This document shows, one piece after another, positions 37,201 through 51,600 of a DNA stretch of 64,000 nucleotides; position 1 is the stretch's first letter, and each line of letters begins with the position of its first letter. The stretch comes from Aplidium turbinatum (taxonomy: Eukaryota; Chordata; Ascidiacea; Aplousobranchia; Polyclinidae). Location: the NCBI GenBank assembly GCA_918807975.1, contig OU964923.1, forward strand, positions 19,449,235 to 19,513,234, written 5' to 3'. The notes beneath the pieces are model-generated. The model ran no database searches, was not told where the DNA came from, and saw only the letters and a list, made by a program, of their open reading frames with translations. Made by a program: the position numbers and the translations under genes.

Positions 37201-39663
37201 CTGCAAACATGTCTCGAATTCGTGGACAAGTTGCTCTGTGTGCTGACAAGTAGTAAGTGAAAAGTAATAGTGAAAGTTTTTGATTACTTTTGATATTAGT
37301 CCTTGTATTTGCATTACTTTTTTTGTTATTGAAAATAACTTTATTAATGCCGTCGATGAGGGGTTAACCTCTTTTATGGGGTTTTCAATTCACTTTGTCA
37401 TTGAGTAAAAATTATTGTCACTAATTTGAATGCCTGCTATGAAACAAAGCTATGCTTTCAGCATTTTGTCGTTTTGTACAATCGTAGACGCCTTGAAGAT
37501 ATGGCTTAAGTTGTAATGAAATACTTTTGATGCAGTTTAAACTTGCTGGCTGTGCGACGTCACATAATCGCAGACCTGCGCAAAACCACTGAGAGTGTCC
37601 CAGAGATGGTGCCAATCGTGAAGAGGAGAGAAGCTGTAACACCAGTTCCTCCCAAAGTTCGTATTGAGTTTATACATACCAAGCAGACGTCGAATGAGTT
37701 TAAAATGGACCAATTTTGCATGCTGGGATATGTCAGCATTTTTATTTTATAGATGTAGTTAATTTGACATATTTCTGGCTGACTCGGTTTCTTAATATCG
37801 TAGATAGGTTCAGTCACGCCTCAAATTTTGTTTGCAATTTAAGTTAAACTACAAAAATGTGACTTGCTTGATTAGACATAAGTGTAGTGGTCGTTTCAAT
37901 CTTTTAGAACCCATAACTGCTACCCTTTCGCAAAACACTTCCTTCTATGTGTCTCTCCGCAGGCTCCAAGGCAGTTGTCCTTCCTCAACCTCGTGGCAAC
38001 AACTCGCACGAAGCTCTCAACGCCTTCTTTCAACATTTCTGAGGAGATTCGCGACATGAAGAAACGAATGCCAAGCCTAGATTTATCTGCTGTAAGTTTA
38101 TACAAGACTTCATCATCAGTCGTCATCTCCGCCTGCAGCAGATTGCGCATCAAAATGGGTTATTGGGTTATTTGCTTCCAAGAGTGGCGATTTTGAACCA
38201 ACTCGCCCAGTGTCGCCAAGTTGAGTCCGGTCCATGATTGGATGTTGCCTTGCCATCGTTGTATACAAGACTTAGATAGAAGTATTTTATTTGTTGGATA
38301 AGCTGGTGTGGTTCTCCACTTACTGATTGTTGAAATAGAGTCTATGATTCCCATAAAATTGATCGTTTGAGATTATTTGGGTGTTTGTTGTGTCTATTAC
38401 GTCTTTGGCTACCTTATCATTCATTTGTCCGATCTTTAGCATTTGAGATTCGGTGTTTGTCTAAGCATGGTGATTCAGTCAATATGTGATATAATTATAG
38501 TGATTTGATCAATGCTACAGTGAAATTTACGAATTTGTAGGCTTATTTTTATTTTTTCAATACAATGTGTGTTTTATTTATTGAACCTGTATTTCAATAT
38601 TTCTTAAAAGATCTGTCGAACTGTTTACTCAGATTTCTTCGGTTAAGTTGTACTACCACTTCGGCCGCAGATCAGACGTTTTGACTGATTTGGCTGAGAT
38701 ATGTTTTATTTGTCACTAAAAGGGCGCAATTCAACATACAAATGGTAGTTAATCCACCCATGGCCGACTACAGATAAAGCCAGATTTGTCACATTTTGAG
38801 GAATTTTATTAACAGGCTGACTCAAATTATCTAAACAATGCAGTTTCGACAACCAAATAGTGTCTGGTAGTTAATCCTCCAAAGGCGAAATACTGTCAGT
38901 TGTTTTTTACTCTTCTGTTATACATCGTCAAACGTTTTTGCAATGCTACTGTGCTGAGTAGACCATGCTTTAGCTTTTTCTCAGACAAACTTCGTTGTTT
39001 AAAAATATCAATTAAATGCTTTGCAATCGACTCGAGAGAGTTTATTGTGATTTAATTGTGTTTTTATCTTTTGTCCCTTTGAATCAATGTAATCCTTCAT
39101 TCTTATATTCCACTCAGGCCATGTCCCTTGTTCCTACTAAACCTTCCCAAAATTTCTTCGAGGATGAAATTGTGGAGGAGGAGAGCTTGGATGACGAGTC
39201 TGCAGATGCTGAGAGTGTGTTGTCGTTTCACGTAAGGTGAGCAGGATCACAATCAAGGATGTATGCTCCATGAGTTGACCACTGCCTTTCAAAGATTCTT
39301 TTAATCAAACATAGATTCAGATTCAGCAGGAGTAATTATTATTGTATATCAAGGATTGCTGATTTAGGATGCTGCTGTTTTGAGATTCATGCTGCGTGTT
39401 TGGTCGAATTAACTGTGGAGCAGATCTATCGCAAATACGCTCGGGTTTTTAACACTGTGCAAAATTTAACCACAGCAATTACTAACGCAAATATCATTTG
39501 CTGAACTTTATTTGAGTCTGTTGTGTCTAAATTAAGGTCTGTCAAGGTGGATGATCGTTTATGGTTTGTCTTACAAGGTTTATCCTTTTTTAGAAAATTA
39601 AGAAAGTGGGATTCAGAGCCGTTGTTATCCACAGAAGTTGTCGAGAGCCGCAAAGAGGAAGAT
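34226..39663 (+). CDS. CCDC87: CCDC87-like exons 1-8 (N-terminal part)
   Basis: Exons: 34226-34393, 35351-35521, 36419-36529, 37113-37252, 37536-37656, 37963-38091, 39118-39236 and 39594-39663. Phases chain as 0, 0, 0, 2, 0, 0, 2, 0. The start MARFEEHLSSNVDKK leads to a helical region. Exon 4 has VCEQLFLYFCNQVKVLNARG, a conserved block. Exon 5 (NLLAVRRHIIADLRK) ends at a poor donor, AAA|GTTCGT; it could instead run on to GGATAT|GTCAGC at 37732. Exon 7 could use the first donor CAC|GTAAGG, but only AG|GTGAGC five bases later keeps frame with KLRKWDSEPLLS in exon 8. Exon 7 is acidic (EDEIVEEESLDDESAD). Confidence 0.8.
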
Positions 39664-42600
39664 GTAAGTTTGTTAATAAATGTTGATATTTTAAATTTAG
39701 AATCGTAATCAAATAGTACGGGGAAGATGTTCTTCTGAGAGACATCAGATCTCTGACGAGTTGGTTTCTTTGATGACTCTATTTTTCTAAACAATTGTTT
39801 GTAAGAGAAACAAAAGTTACTACAAGGGGTTTTACAAAAACCACAATTTATTGGTACTTATATTTTCTAGCACAATATATGCTAAATATATTGGGTCGCG
39901 ATGCCAACCATTGGACGAAAGCCACCTTATTGTTAAAACAGAGTATCAGTACATGATGTCACCATGCTAGTGTTTTTAGTGTGGGTTAAAAGAATTACCA
40001 AAAAATACCCAACCTCTGTAAAGTCTATTCAACTAGTCTATAATTTATTTTCCATTTTTTGTTTTGTGAAGTAGCTTTAGACAAATCAAACTTTATGTTG
40101 TCGTCTTTTTATACCCATGCTTTTCTTGCACATTAAACATTCGCCATGAATTACTTCCAGGGCATGGAGTCGCCGTCGCTGCCATCCAGGTTGGCCTCCC
40201 CAGTAAAAGCGACGTCATCGTCGGCTTTGGAGGTTCATTCAGCAAGGGAGGTCTACAGTGCTCCCACGATCAAGCTTGTCGGTAAAGAACTTTTTCTCTG
40301 AACACTTTGCATACCTATTCGTTCAAACAGCCTATCATTTTTATTCCAAGTGTCACAGTGGTGTTAAAGTTACTTGTTTGGTACCAGTCATTTAACTAAG
40401 CTGGAAAATAGACTGCGTGATAAATCATTCAGGGCAAAACCAGCTGGTGGTGAAATAATCTTCAGTTAATCTGCCAATATAAACTCCCAGAGATGAGAAT
40501 TGAGTCAAACTTTGGTTAACATTGATGTAGTAGGCGCACTCTAAGTATAGAACGCTATGCAAATCCTTATATTCCAACAACCGTGTGTTGCTACGTGATT
40601 TATCAAACTCGCAACATAAAAGTTTGTTTTTCCTTTAAATAAACACTATTCATGCTTCACACCTCTGTTGCAACACTTCCTCCATAGAAAGTTTGATAAT
40701 TGTTTGCATTATTTGCATCCATAACGCACTCCTCCTGCGACCGATTGTGAAGACACCACAGAAGCTGGAGGAGACATGCTTGGGGTAGTAAACCTGAGAA
40801 AGGACTTGGAAAACTTGACGCGATCCAAAGATTCAGCGACAAACGAGGACACATACCTGGAGCAAGATGAAGGGATTCCTCCTTTGATACAAGCTATCAC
40901 TAGGTGCTGTTTTTGTTATTTGCTTTGCATTTGAAACAAGTTCTTCTGTACATCATCTTCGGTCAACCACATTCACTGCAGTCTAATTTGAAATGGCATT
41001 TCTGGATATTAGTAGTCTTCCTCTAAATTGCAAAAAATCAACGCATGGTTTACTTGAATAACCTAGTTTTGAAGAGCTTGTTACATTTTAGTGGAATTCT
41101 TGCCAGCACTGCTAACAATATTATTGTATGTTGATTTTTTCACGCATTTTCAAAATATGTGCACCGGAAAAAGAACGTTTGCAGACGTTGGTATCTTTTT
41201 ATGGTGTAGACATTCAGTTAATGAATTTATTAAGCGCCAGTGTTCAATTTTTAAGGGTTCAGCATGCATTCAGCTCACCTGAACCAAGGCTCTCACCGGC
41301 CGGCTGCGTAGCCAAGTGGTGAGAGCCCTGGTTCGATGATCGAAAGGGCGCTACTTCGACATCGCTCAAGAGCATGTGGCATGCCTTTGGAGGATCATGT
41401 CTTTGACAAGATACTTAAGGCATGCCTGAAGGTAGACACGAAAATTGGCTTTCCTACCTTCTCTTCCAGTCTAAATCTTCAACGTATATACCGGGCTTGA
41501 GCCTGCATGCAATCGATCCATCTACTGTAGCCTATCTATAAAACGAAAAACGCATGCATTCCACTGAAATGTAACGTCAGTACTTTTGAATTAAGGTTAT
41601 CAATTTTAGACTCAAGCGTACGTAGCTCCAGTAGGTGATAATCAAAACGATTTTTAGGCTTCAAAAACGCCAATGTTTCAAATTTGCTTGTAATCACTAT
41701 TTGATAATAACTAATTAAATCAACATCACTTTTCTCGTTTTTAGTAGCTTATTTCAAGGCTATGGTTGGTAAACTTTCAAGCATGACAGCCGCATCTGCT
41801 ATACCAAGTGATCTTTTAGCTACACATACAAATTAAACTGATCGAAGTTTACTCTCTGACTTTACAAATCTCAGCCGTACTCGTCTTAAGCCATTCTCGT
41901 TGGAACCTGATATCTATATTTTTTGTATTTTTTTTTTTTTTTTGATAATGACAATATTGACATCAGCTACTTCGCTAAGCAATGTAATTTTATTCTCATT
42001 CAAAAGTTGTATAAAGGACATGCGCATTCACAGAAACCGAATAAATTGAACAGCTGTTTATTTTTGAAATTGAATATTTTCTAACTGTGGTTTTTTAGGC
42101 CTGTACAGCTTGTTTGCTTCATGCTGTTTGTTTTATAATCACAGGCGAGAAATTCAGGAAGAAAATGCGAAAAAAATGAAGCAGCAGCAAATTGCTCTTG
42201 ATGAACGGCAGAAATTGTACGAAGAAGAGCTGAAAAAGCCTCTTCCTGATCCCAAATATCCTCAACCTCCCGTGGTGGAGATGAAAATAGTATGTTATTT
42301 ATGTTTCTTGTCACCATTTCTTATTTCTAACAACAACGTAAGTTGAGTAATTTTAAACACTCGACAATTACAAGAAAGAAAACCATTCTTCTGATGAGCA
42401 CACACAACACATCGTAATATCGTAGATCATCCCTTAAACCAATGGTTCCTAACTTAAAAGAAATAATTATATTGTTGCTTGTCAGCCCGGTCATGCCAAT
42501 CCAGTGGACCGCAAGAAGGTCACCATCCGATCCTCCGACATCCACATCCCTGACCGAGTGGAACTACCTGTCGTGTCTCTCCACATCCATGGACCGTTGT

Positions 42601-45600
42601 ACAACGATTTAACAGGTAGGGTTTGCAGTTCTTTTAAAATGCTCTACATGACTCGTGTTTAAGTGAATTGTTTTGGTGAAAGTTATTAACTTTGGTTAAA
42701 GTTATTAAATTTTATCTTGTTTGTTCATGTTTATAAAGGAAATGCTGAAATGAATTTTCTTGTAGCTTTTCTTCATCTTGTATCACCAATCACCATCCTA
42801 CAATTCCTTTTTAGGGGAAATAACTGCATCCACCGTAAAGAACCTGGATTCTAATATCTTCCAAGGAGAAGAGCTGAAAGAAGTCTATGATGAGATCATG
42901 AAAACTGTTCCAAACGACCACCTTGTCTTTGACGATGACCCCATGGTAGGCTGCAGCCTTATTCCATCAGCACATTTTCAATCAACTCACTTTTTTCTAT
43001 ATCCAATGTTTTTTGCTGGCAGCTTACGTGAATTACGTCAACACATTTCGGTTATAATAGGCGCTTTGCAAGCTTTGGAGAAATTGTATTTGGTTGCGAC
43101 CGAAAAATTGTTTCGAAAAGTGTCATCATCCATATTAGAGGAATATCATCGTCTGTCTTCAGCTTCATTTTAACGGCCCTGAAGCACTAGCAAGTCACTG
43201 ATTTTTTTCCAGTAATCGATTGTTTTTCTGGCGTGATCTTCCCATGACGTGTCAATGTATACTTGTAAAATTGTAGTGGATTATAGTTAGGCTACATATG
43301 AGATTAGATTCTGCTTTTATTTGCGGGTAATCATGGCATAATATCACAAAAACAAAACTGTAATTTATCAAGACGCTTAGAAACACATTGTCTTTTTTCA
43401 CTGAACCATTCAGTGACGGAAATTATATACAAATTGATGATTTTCTTTTATCAATCACAAGTTGTTATAGCTGTAAAAGCACATCCATCAATCGTTAAGG
43501 GTTTTTAAAAAGCATATTTGAACAATTTGGTGAAGTGATGGCATTATCTGTTACTAAGGTGGTTAAGCCGGCAGCAAGTGTCAACCTTAGCCGTATCCTC
43601 GCATCCAGCACCTTGACTCAGCCTCAGACGCTGCAGATTCTCAACCCAACCTTCAAGAAGATAGGAACCAAACCACCATGGGAAGGAGAGGTAATGGCTA
43701 CCTGCAACATGTTCTTCACTTATACAGCTCAGCCAACTTTGCAGCTTTGAAATAGGTTGCGGGGCCTGTGTCTTCGATGAGGTGAATAGCCAGTGTTTTT
43801 TTATCAATTCTTTGCGGTAGAGAAAAGTACGACACGGGGAAGAATCGACTGATAAAGTAATCAATGGAGTGGTTGGCTTTCAGAGTATGTTTTTTTGCAA
43901 CATCATCGCAGTAGCCCTTTGGTACATGTGTGAAGTGTGATTGACCAGTACTTTCCATGTTTCAACGTTTGCTACTGTAAATCGTATGATGTTTTTATCA
44001 TTACATTTACGTACGGTACGTTAATCGAAAACAGTATTTTAAATAGTATTTTAAGGAAACAAATTGATTGTAATTTCTGCAGTCAAGTTCAAGCCAGCGG
44101 TCTACCTTGTGCAAGGGAAAATAGATGTTTTCTGTTCAGCATGCTTATGCTGGAAAATTCATATAAAAAAGCTAATTCCTATTTGATCAAACGTTTTAAG
44201 GCTCACGATGCTTGGGAAAGAAACCACAGGCCTTCTCCTTCGGTTATGACGTCACACTCCGAACATCACATTATGACTGCTGCGTCATCGTACCTCGAAC
44301 ATTCAAAGGCGAACAAAGCAAATCGCGCATTCGCCTCATGGCTCACCTGGTGGAAAGCAACTGTCAATACCGACGATTATTTCAAGTATCTTTCAACCCA
44401 AGTAAGGCTGCATTGGTTACTTTTTATGGCTTGATTGGTCAACAGCGTACCGACAGTACCATATGCCCACCCACTCATTCTGATCAGCACATAAAATCAG
44501 TTTTAGCTCAATCACAATCTCTTGTTTTGATTGGACCATCGCTTTCAGATGTTTTACTCTCATTCAAATTTTTTAACGAGGAATTTGCTTGATATGTCTA
44601 CAGTAGAGCTGTTCAGAGCGGGTAGGTTACTTACATCTCGTTAAGCAAACATTGGTGTAGATAAATTGATTCAATTAAAGGTATTCATCAACTCAAAAAA
44701 AAACACCCAAAGTATAGTTGGTACTTTATAAAGTAGCGGACGGTTGTCAGACGTGAAATTAAAAAGGTGTTATGATAAGTTCCCGCTCAATTGCTTGCTT
44801 AGTTTTTTGATCAACTGATTCACTTATTGGTATAAAGCGCGTGTATGCCGTATAGCCTACCATACGCTTTACAAGTACACTTCTTCTGATTGAAGATTGG
44901 ATCATGTGTGTGTTAGGGTGCTTTCGGTACATGTTTGCTTTTGTGTCTCAATATGGAAATTTTATATATTTTTTTGATTTTACAGGAAACAGACTTTTTA
45001 GGAGCAATATATCACTTCTATGATAGTGAGGCATCATTATCGGTAAAGGAGTCCATAAGTAAATCCGTTATTTTGGAAAATGAAAAGTAAGGACTTGAAT
45101 CTATTACTGAGATTACAGATGAGATATAAGAATTTTACTGAGATAGAAGAATTTTGTTTCACTCTTACAAAAGAATTTCATATCGAGATTATTTTTCGAT
45201 GTGTCGTTTTCAAACAGTTCTGTAGTAAGGCTCTAAATCTAATGTTAGACTATACGCAAGGACGTAGCCACGGGGTGGGGGCTTGGGAGAGCAATCGCCC
45301 CCCAAAATTCGATCTTTTCCAACCAAAAATGGGTTTTTAATGCAATTACAAAGTTTAATGAAATTGTATTACATATTGAATGGCGTTTTATAAATGTTTG
45401 GATGCATTCAGTAGCTATGTTTTAAACAAACTCTTTATTTCAAGTATTAAAATAATTGTCTTCCTAAAATTTTCTTTGTGGCTACGTCACTGACTGTACG
45501 GCGTTGAGAGTGACCACATAGAGTTGCACAGAAAACGTTGTTTAAGTTGTTTGTACTTCCCTGCTACACGACGCCCCATTCAACTGCTGGTCAAACATAG

Positions 45601-48600
45601 CGGCAGTTGGATGAGACAGAAATATCTCAATGAAATCAAATAACATCCAACTCTCACCAAGATATCATGAGCTTGAAGATCACAGATTGCAAAGTTAGTT
45701 TTTTTTTGTATTTTCAATGTTTACAGACGTTGGAGCAACGTAGAAGAAGGACTGAGATACAATTCAGGTTAAAAGTAAGGAGTTTAGAACGTTTTTTATT
45801 TTATTTCTTTGCAGAAGACGACATGGGATCATGTCTGAGATAAAGATGAAGAAGGAACATTTTGTCCCCGGCCTGTGGAACGTCACTTCAGTAACCATGG
45901 GGGGGTTAGGGAAATACCCCGATTTGGAAGGTGATTGCTTAGTTTGTAACCACGATGTGGCAATACAATCTACGGTTGTTTGATTTTACTTCACACCTGT
46001 TTTTCTACCAAAGATTAAAAACTAGTCCGAGTAACATATGAAACCATCCTTTACCTCATTACCAACATTACTTCATCATCGTTACCTCATTGTATAATGT
46101 TATGACGTCATTTTCTTATCTTCACCACCAACATGAAACCGAACGTGTAAATTTAGACAGCGTTGTATCAAATCATATGCGTTTCTTTCAGCGCCTTGCT
46201 AGGCATAGATTTTCAGCGAATCGGTATAGAGGCTCAGTAAAATCAACATGGAGCCGACTTGAACACAATTTCGCCTTTCTGATGAATCCTTCTCTCTAGG
46301 TTGTCATATCGTGAACAACTCTTTGTTTAGGTGAAGTGATCCTGGTCTTGCTTTCATTGTTCTTGTAGTAGAGGGAGAAGCGGACGCGATGATTGTTGCA
46401 GTGTTGATGCTGGCTGTCTTTCGTGAAACTTTACTTATGTCATATCAGTGTAAAAGTGTACCAGATGGTTATTCTGTATTTTTCGCAAGTCCATTTGTGT
46501 CTTTTGGCAGAGTACGAGTCAAACTACACTCTTGACGAGCGGGATGAAGATGACGAAGAACCCGAACAACAATCTAACGAGGACGTATTGGGAAAAACAT
46601 TGCCTCAAATCCCATCAGATGACAGGTACCAATTGTTGCTATAACATAACAAAGATGGTTGGTTACAATTATGTTACCTACTCAGTGCAAAAGCTATTGC
46701 ATGTGTAATTGTGTATTGAACTTTGTAACTTAACTAATTATGTGTAATTGTCAGGGATATCTAGAGCAACGGGATTGCTGACTCTGTTTTGAAGTGGACA
46801 ATAGGAGGGTTACTGCATCACCACTGCATCATTACTGCACAAACTAAAATGTGGATTTCTCAACATACAACCCATTTCTTGTTTTTAAAATGATGCTTAA
46901 AGATGAAATAATTTAAAAAAAGCAAATAAAATTTTGAAAATGTGGCCGTTTTTCCCTAAAACGCCACCAAGTGGTGAAAAATGCACACATTTTAAAAACA
47001 AATATTTTTAATACCACTTACTGGATTTGAATCAAATTTTAACAGAATGTTTATAAGTATCAAGACTGACGGTCTATGGAAGGAAATGAAGATATTTTGA
47101 GAAAATAAAAAGTTATTCGAATGTTGCATTTTTTCTAAAAATTTTGATCCTCGGACATGAAACAAATGGGTGCCGACAGGATCATGAACAAAATTTCCAA
47201 AATTCTTTGACCCAGAGGCTTTGCATGTTTACTCTGTCTGATAGTGTTAAAAATTTGAAAGCGATTGGCAAATAAATGAAAGAGATATTTGGGATTAAAA
47301 TTTGGTATTTGGTCAAAAATCACATTTTACGACAAAATAACAATAAACATTTTCAACACCTTAAAGCCTCCTTTATCATAAGTAGACCCTTTTTTGCCTC
47401 TGCTTGGGTTTGTAATTTTTTCTTAAGTGCTTTTAATGTTTTTCTCCTGGCCTTGGATGTGTCAAAGCTTCTTTTTCTTGATTTGTCAAGTCAAAACTTG
47501 TCGAGTATTTGGCAGATTTTTGAATATGCAGAGATTTTGCTACTGTCTTGTTTTCCTAATTTTTTTTGCTGAAGTAGAAGGTTGGCAAAAAGGGCTTTGA
47601 TCTTCTGTTGTTGGATGGCTTTCTGGTGTTACAGGAAAGGTTACACTTGTGTTACAGTAACAGTTTATCAAGTCTACCACCATTGTTAGACTTACAACCA
47701 ACCTTATCCAACTTTCTTTGTTTAGCAATACCACGAAATTCAATTTTCTTACTTATTTTCATGTTTTTTTTTATTTCCTATTTTTCATGACTAAAACTTG
47801 CCCAAACGTGATGCAATAATCAATTAAATATGAAAACTAAAGCTGTGTTCAATACTCAATAGTCTTGGATGACTAACAGCAAAAGGTTGCTTTAAAATGA
47901 TGATCTTAAGTTATAGACAAGGCCAGCCATTAGTTGTTGCTATGGGCGTTGCTAGGGAAGATGCCTAGGAGTGCCCACTTTCAAGACCTTATTTTAGCTT
48001 CACAGCAGGGATATCTAGAAAAGGCGACTTCTCAACAGCGTAATTGACACGTGCTTTCGCCTTTTTCATTTTCGGGCGTTAACAGCGCTGACCCTTCTAG
48101 TGTCCATCGCTTTATCGAAATTTGCAAAGTCAGCAATCCCGTTGTTCTAGAAATCCCTGGTAATTGTGTACCGTATGTATTGTTTCCATCTTGTTTGTGC
48201 TATTTTTCGCGGTTCGTAATGTTTAGTTGTTTCCATGATTTAACTATCAAAGTATAAATAAATCCAACTTCTTGATAGTTGGTGTCTCAGAATGACGTGG
48301 CTAAACTAAATTAAGTTGAAGATATTCCGCAAATTAATTTTTTAACGGCGATCAACGTTTGTAGGCCTATGCTCGGATATTTTTCATTATCATGTTTCAT
48401 CATATTATTTCCTTACCAATTCGCATTTGGTGTTAGCACTCTCAGGAAAGTACCCATGGACAACAAATCAGTCGTTTTTTTATTGATTTGACGTCTGTAC
48501 ACGTTGAATTAATGTAAAAAACGACTGATTTGTTGTCTGGGTAGTTATTAGAACCGTAAAACATGGGCAACAGTTTGCTTTTATTCTTCTTGCACGTTCG

Positions 48601-51600
48601 TACAAAATCACCAATGTAGCACCGAGCTCTGTGGTTATCCGCTCTTCTGTTGCAGCGCAGACAGCGAATCTAGCTTCAAAATAGACTTAGCTGATCGTCG
48701 AAAAGCGTCTTCCCCACGTAGAAAGTTGAGATCGCGCATCAAGGGGAGCCTAGTATCCAACACATCAGATGAGGATAGTGATTGGGAGCTTGTTGCTCGT
48801 GGAAGACTGTCCGTGGTTGACTCTTCACACGAGGGAGGCAGCGTAGAAAGAGGATCAGCAAAAGATGACTCAGAAATCAGTGAAACAGATCAGACGTCAG
48901 AAGAAAGTCCAGCGTTCACTTCCTCCAAGAAAGACCGTAAATCGAAGCATAAAAAGAAACTAGCAATAAAGGAAAGTGATACCTGTGACACAGGAGTTGA
49001 CACAGATTTCAGCGTTGGTAAGGCTTCCGGACCGCACCGTCAACCTTTTGAGCTATCCCACGACGAATATACATCAGGTAGAGAAAGATATCAGTTATTG
49101 GTTGTGTATTACAATAGCAATGAGGTTATGTCGTTCTCGTTAGTTTTAACATTTAGCGTTGCAAGCGCAAAGCTAGGTAAGCATATAGTTCGAGTGAAGT
49201 CTGTTCGATTCTAGTTTCTAACAATGTTGGAAGAAGGACGTTTTAGATCGCAATTTGAAAGCTTACAGTAATTCTGTTTCCCAGGGTACATGTCCTTGGA
49301 TAGCAACGTGCCAACGCTACCTAACGTTCAACTAAGGAAGAGAATGTCTAACCGCCAGAGATCGATCAAAGCAGGTTATATTATGATGTAAAATTTCTCA
49401 GCATCGCGTTTATACGTTAGTCTACCTTTCAAAAGAAGCAGAAAAATAAGAGAGGATTTAAAAGGTTTATTAAACAGTAAACAAGAAGAGATCAAAGCGT
49501 TGTGTTTGAGCACGTGCAAACAGCTACACATTTCTACAATGATTTTCACAAACTTGTGTTGTAGTGGAAGGGATGCTTACGCAAGCGAATGAAGGAGATG
49601 AATGGAATGTACCAGACGTTGTACAGAAGCGCTTGCATATCAATTTATTGAAAGGATACAACAAGTAATCCACGAACGGTTAGGTTGCAATGAGTAGTCA
49701 CAAATAGGCCACCGATATAGGCTACCACACCTCCGTGAACTCACCAGCCTCTGTAATTTGTCATCAGACGGGTTCCACTTATTTTTTCTCGAAATTCATT
49801 GCGTGCAAAATGTATCAGGCATACAAAGTGTTTATTTTCTATCAAGAAGGTCTTGTTGGTTTTTCACATGACACTACCACATGAAGACAGTCATTTTTTT
49901 GTGCATTTAACTGCCGTTAAAAAAAGGAATGCATTAAAGGAGCGATATTTAGGACCCCCTTAATAGTATTTTCTGTAATATATGTTATCTCACCGTATAC
50001 AACAATGTTTGAAGTCGTTTTGTGTTGTACACATATAACAATCTACCTAATTGCCTTCAGATCAAGAGCAGCCAGCTTGGCTGCTTCTTCTAAAACTTCA
50101 GCTCTTGAAAAGGTCACTACCTGCACCAGCCACCCCTTTTCCCCCACTATGTCGTGCTACAAGCCCCTTACTTCCAAAGTCCAACAACGCTTTGAAGCAG
50201 TGTGGAGGAAATTAAAAATGACAACATCCCAAAAACTCAACGCGGCATTGAAATATAGTTCAGACGAACACATGTTGGCTTTGGAAGATGTGAGATTGTT
50301 GTTTGTACAATGTAGCTTACATTATGTTGTTATTAAAACCAAGTCCTTGACAAATTTTAACTTATGTCCTTGACAAATTTTAACTACAGTATAAATTTCA
50401 CCAATAGTAATACACAGCAAGAGATTTTGACCTGTGCCTGTAAACGAATTATGCATTAATTTTAAAAAAATTTGTCAAATTTTGGCTCGTAGAGATGCAT
50501 TTGTGCCAATGCTGTGCGTCTTCCCGATATCTTGAAATGGGAATGAACAGAAAAAGATAACACATATTTATATTTGCTAACTTACTAGCCTAAGCAATAA
50601 GCATATTGTACTTCCATTGCAGATAATAGAAACCTGGGAACGAGTCACCCACTTAATCATGAAGCGAGAAAAACTCATGCACGACTTGGAACTGTTTGAG
50701 AGAGATGCTTCCGACCCCCATCGTTTCTTTCAGAGAGGTATTGAAACTAAAAATTGTTAATCAATTTAATATGTGAATAGTTTCTCTATGGTATTTTAAT
50801 ATGTTGTTTTGCTTTAATTTACAAAAATTGTTTTTTGTCAGCAAACTAGGGTTGTAAATTTCATCACTAGTTATTCAAGTTCGGGTTCAAAAAGTGTGCA
50901 AAGTCAAATTATTTTCGTGCATTTTTTTCCAACTGAATTTCGTGATTACTTTATCGATCTCAACTTTGTGTTTATCAAACTGCAAAGTATTCTCGATCAG
51001 TCTTCGAAGGTTTAAGATTATTGAACCAGTAAAATCTCAGTCTTCGCGCATGCTTAAACAGTTTCATTTCGTATTCAAGTACGATACTTCACAAGCTCGA
51101 TATTTTTGCAAACTTATAATATTTGTGCCATCTCAAAAAAAAATAAAAATCAGAGAAAATGAACCTTCCTGACGACTTTACTCGTTTGGTCACCTTCATC
51201 TTTTGCTTGACTTTATGTAGTGCAGTTTTTATTTTGTCGAATTTCACAAGATAATTATCGTTGCTTGGTTATTCTCCAGGAGCTAAAGGGTCATCTGCGA
51301 CTCGCCTGAAAGAAGCTAGAACGCGATCCAGGATCTATCAGAAGCTGGAGAAGGTGGAATCGATGATCGCTCCTTTGCTGCATTCCATCCACGTCAATTA
51401 TGATGATTACGTCACATTTGAAACAAGGCCATATCACGAAAAGATGGCGATGGACAAGTAAGATATTTCTCCTGAAATTGTCGTGCAATAGACCAGTAGA
51501 CTAGCGCGAGGTAACCGGCCAAACCACATGATAGATAGAAAAAGATAATTACAGTAGAACTCGGTTAATCCGGATTCGATTTGACCGGCGATTCCATCCG

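Noticed and set aside
43937-44434. Longer open frame running into CCDC87 exon 15 from upstream
   Set aside because: The upstream part has no similarity, and the AG at 44199-44200 gives an exon in phase with exon 14; the extra codons are intron read-through.
44212-44592. Overlapping open frame in another phase over exon 15
   Set aside because: It is a shadow of exon 15; only the frame reading FASWLTWWK matches CCDC87 and joins exon 16.
47276-47572. Plus-strand open frame of 98 codons inside the intron 18 hAT
   Set aside because: The hydrophobic, Leu/Phe-rich product looks like the antisense of the Lys/Ala-rich minus-strand reading, which is the likelier coding direction.
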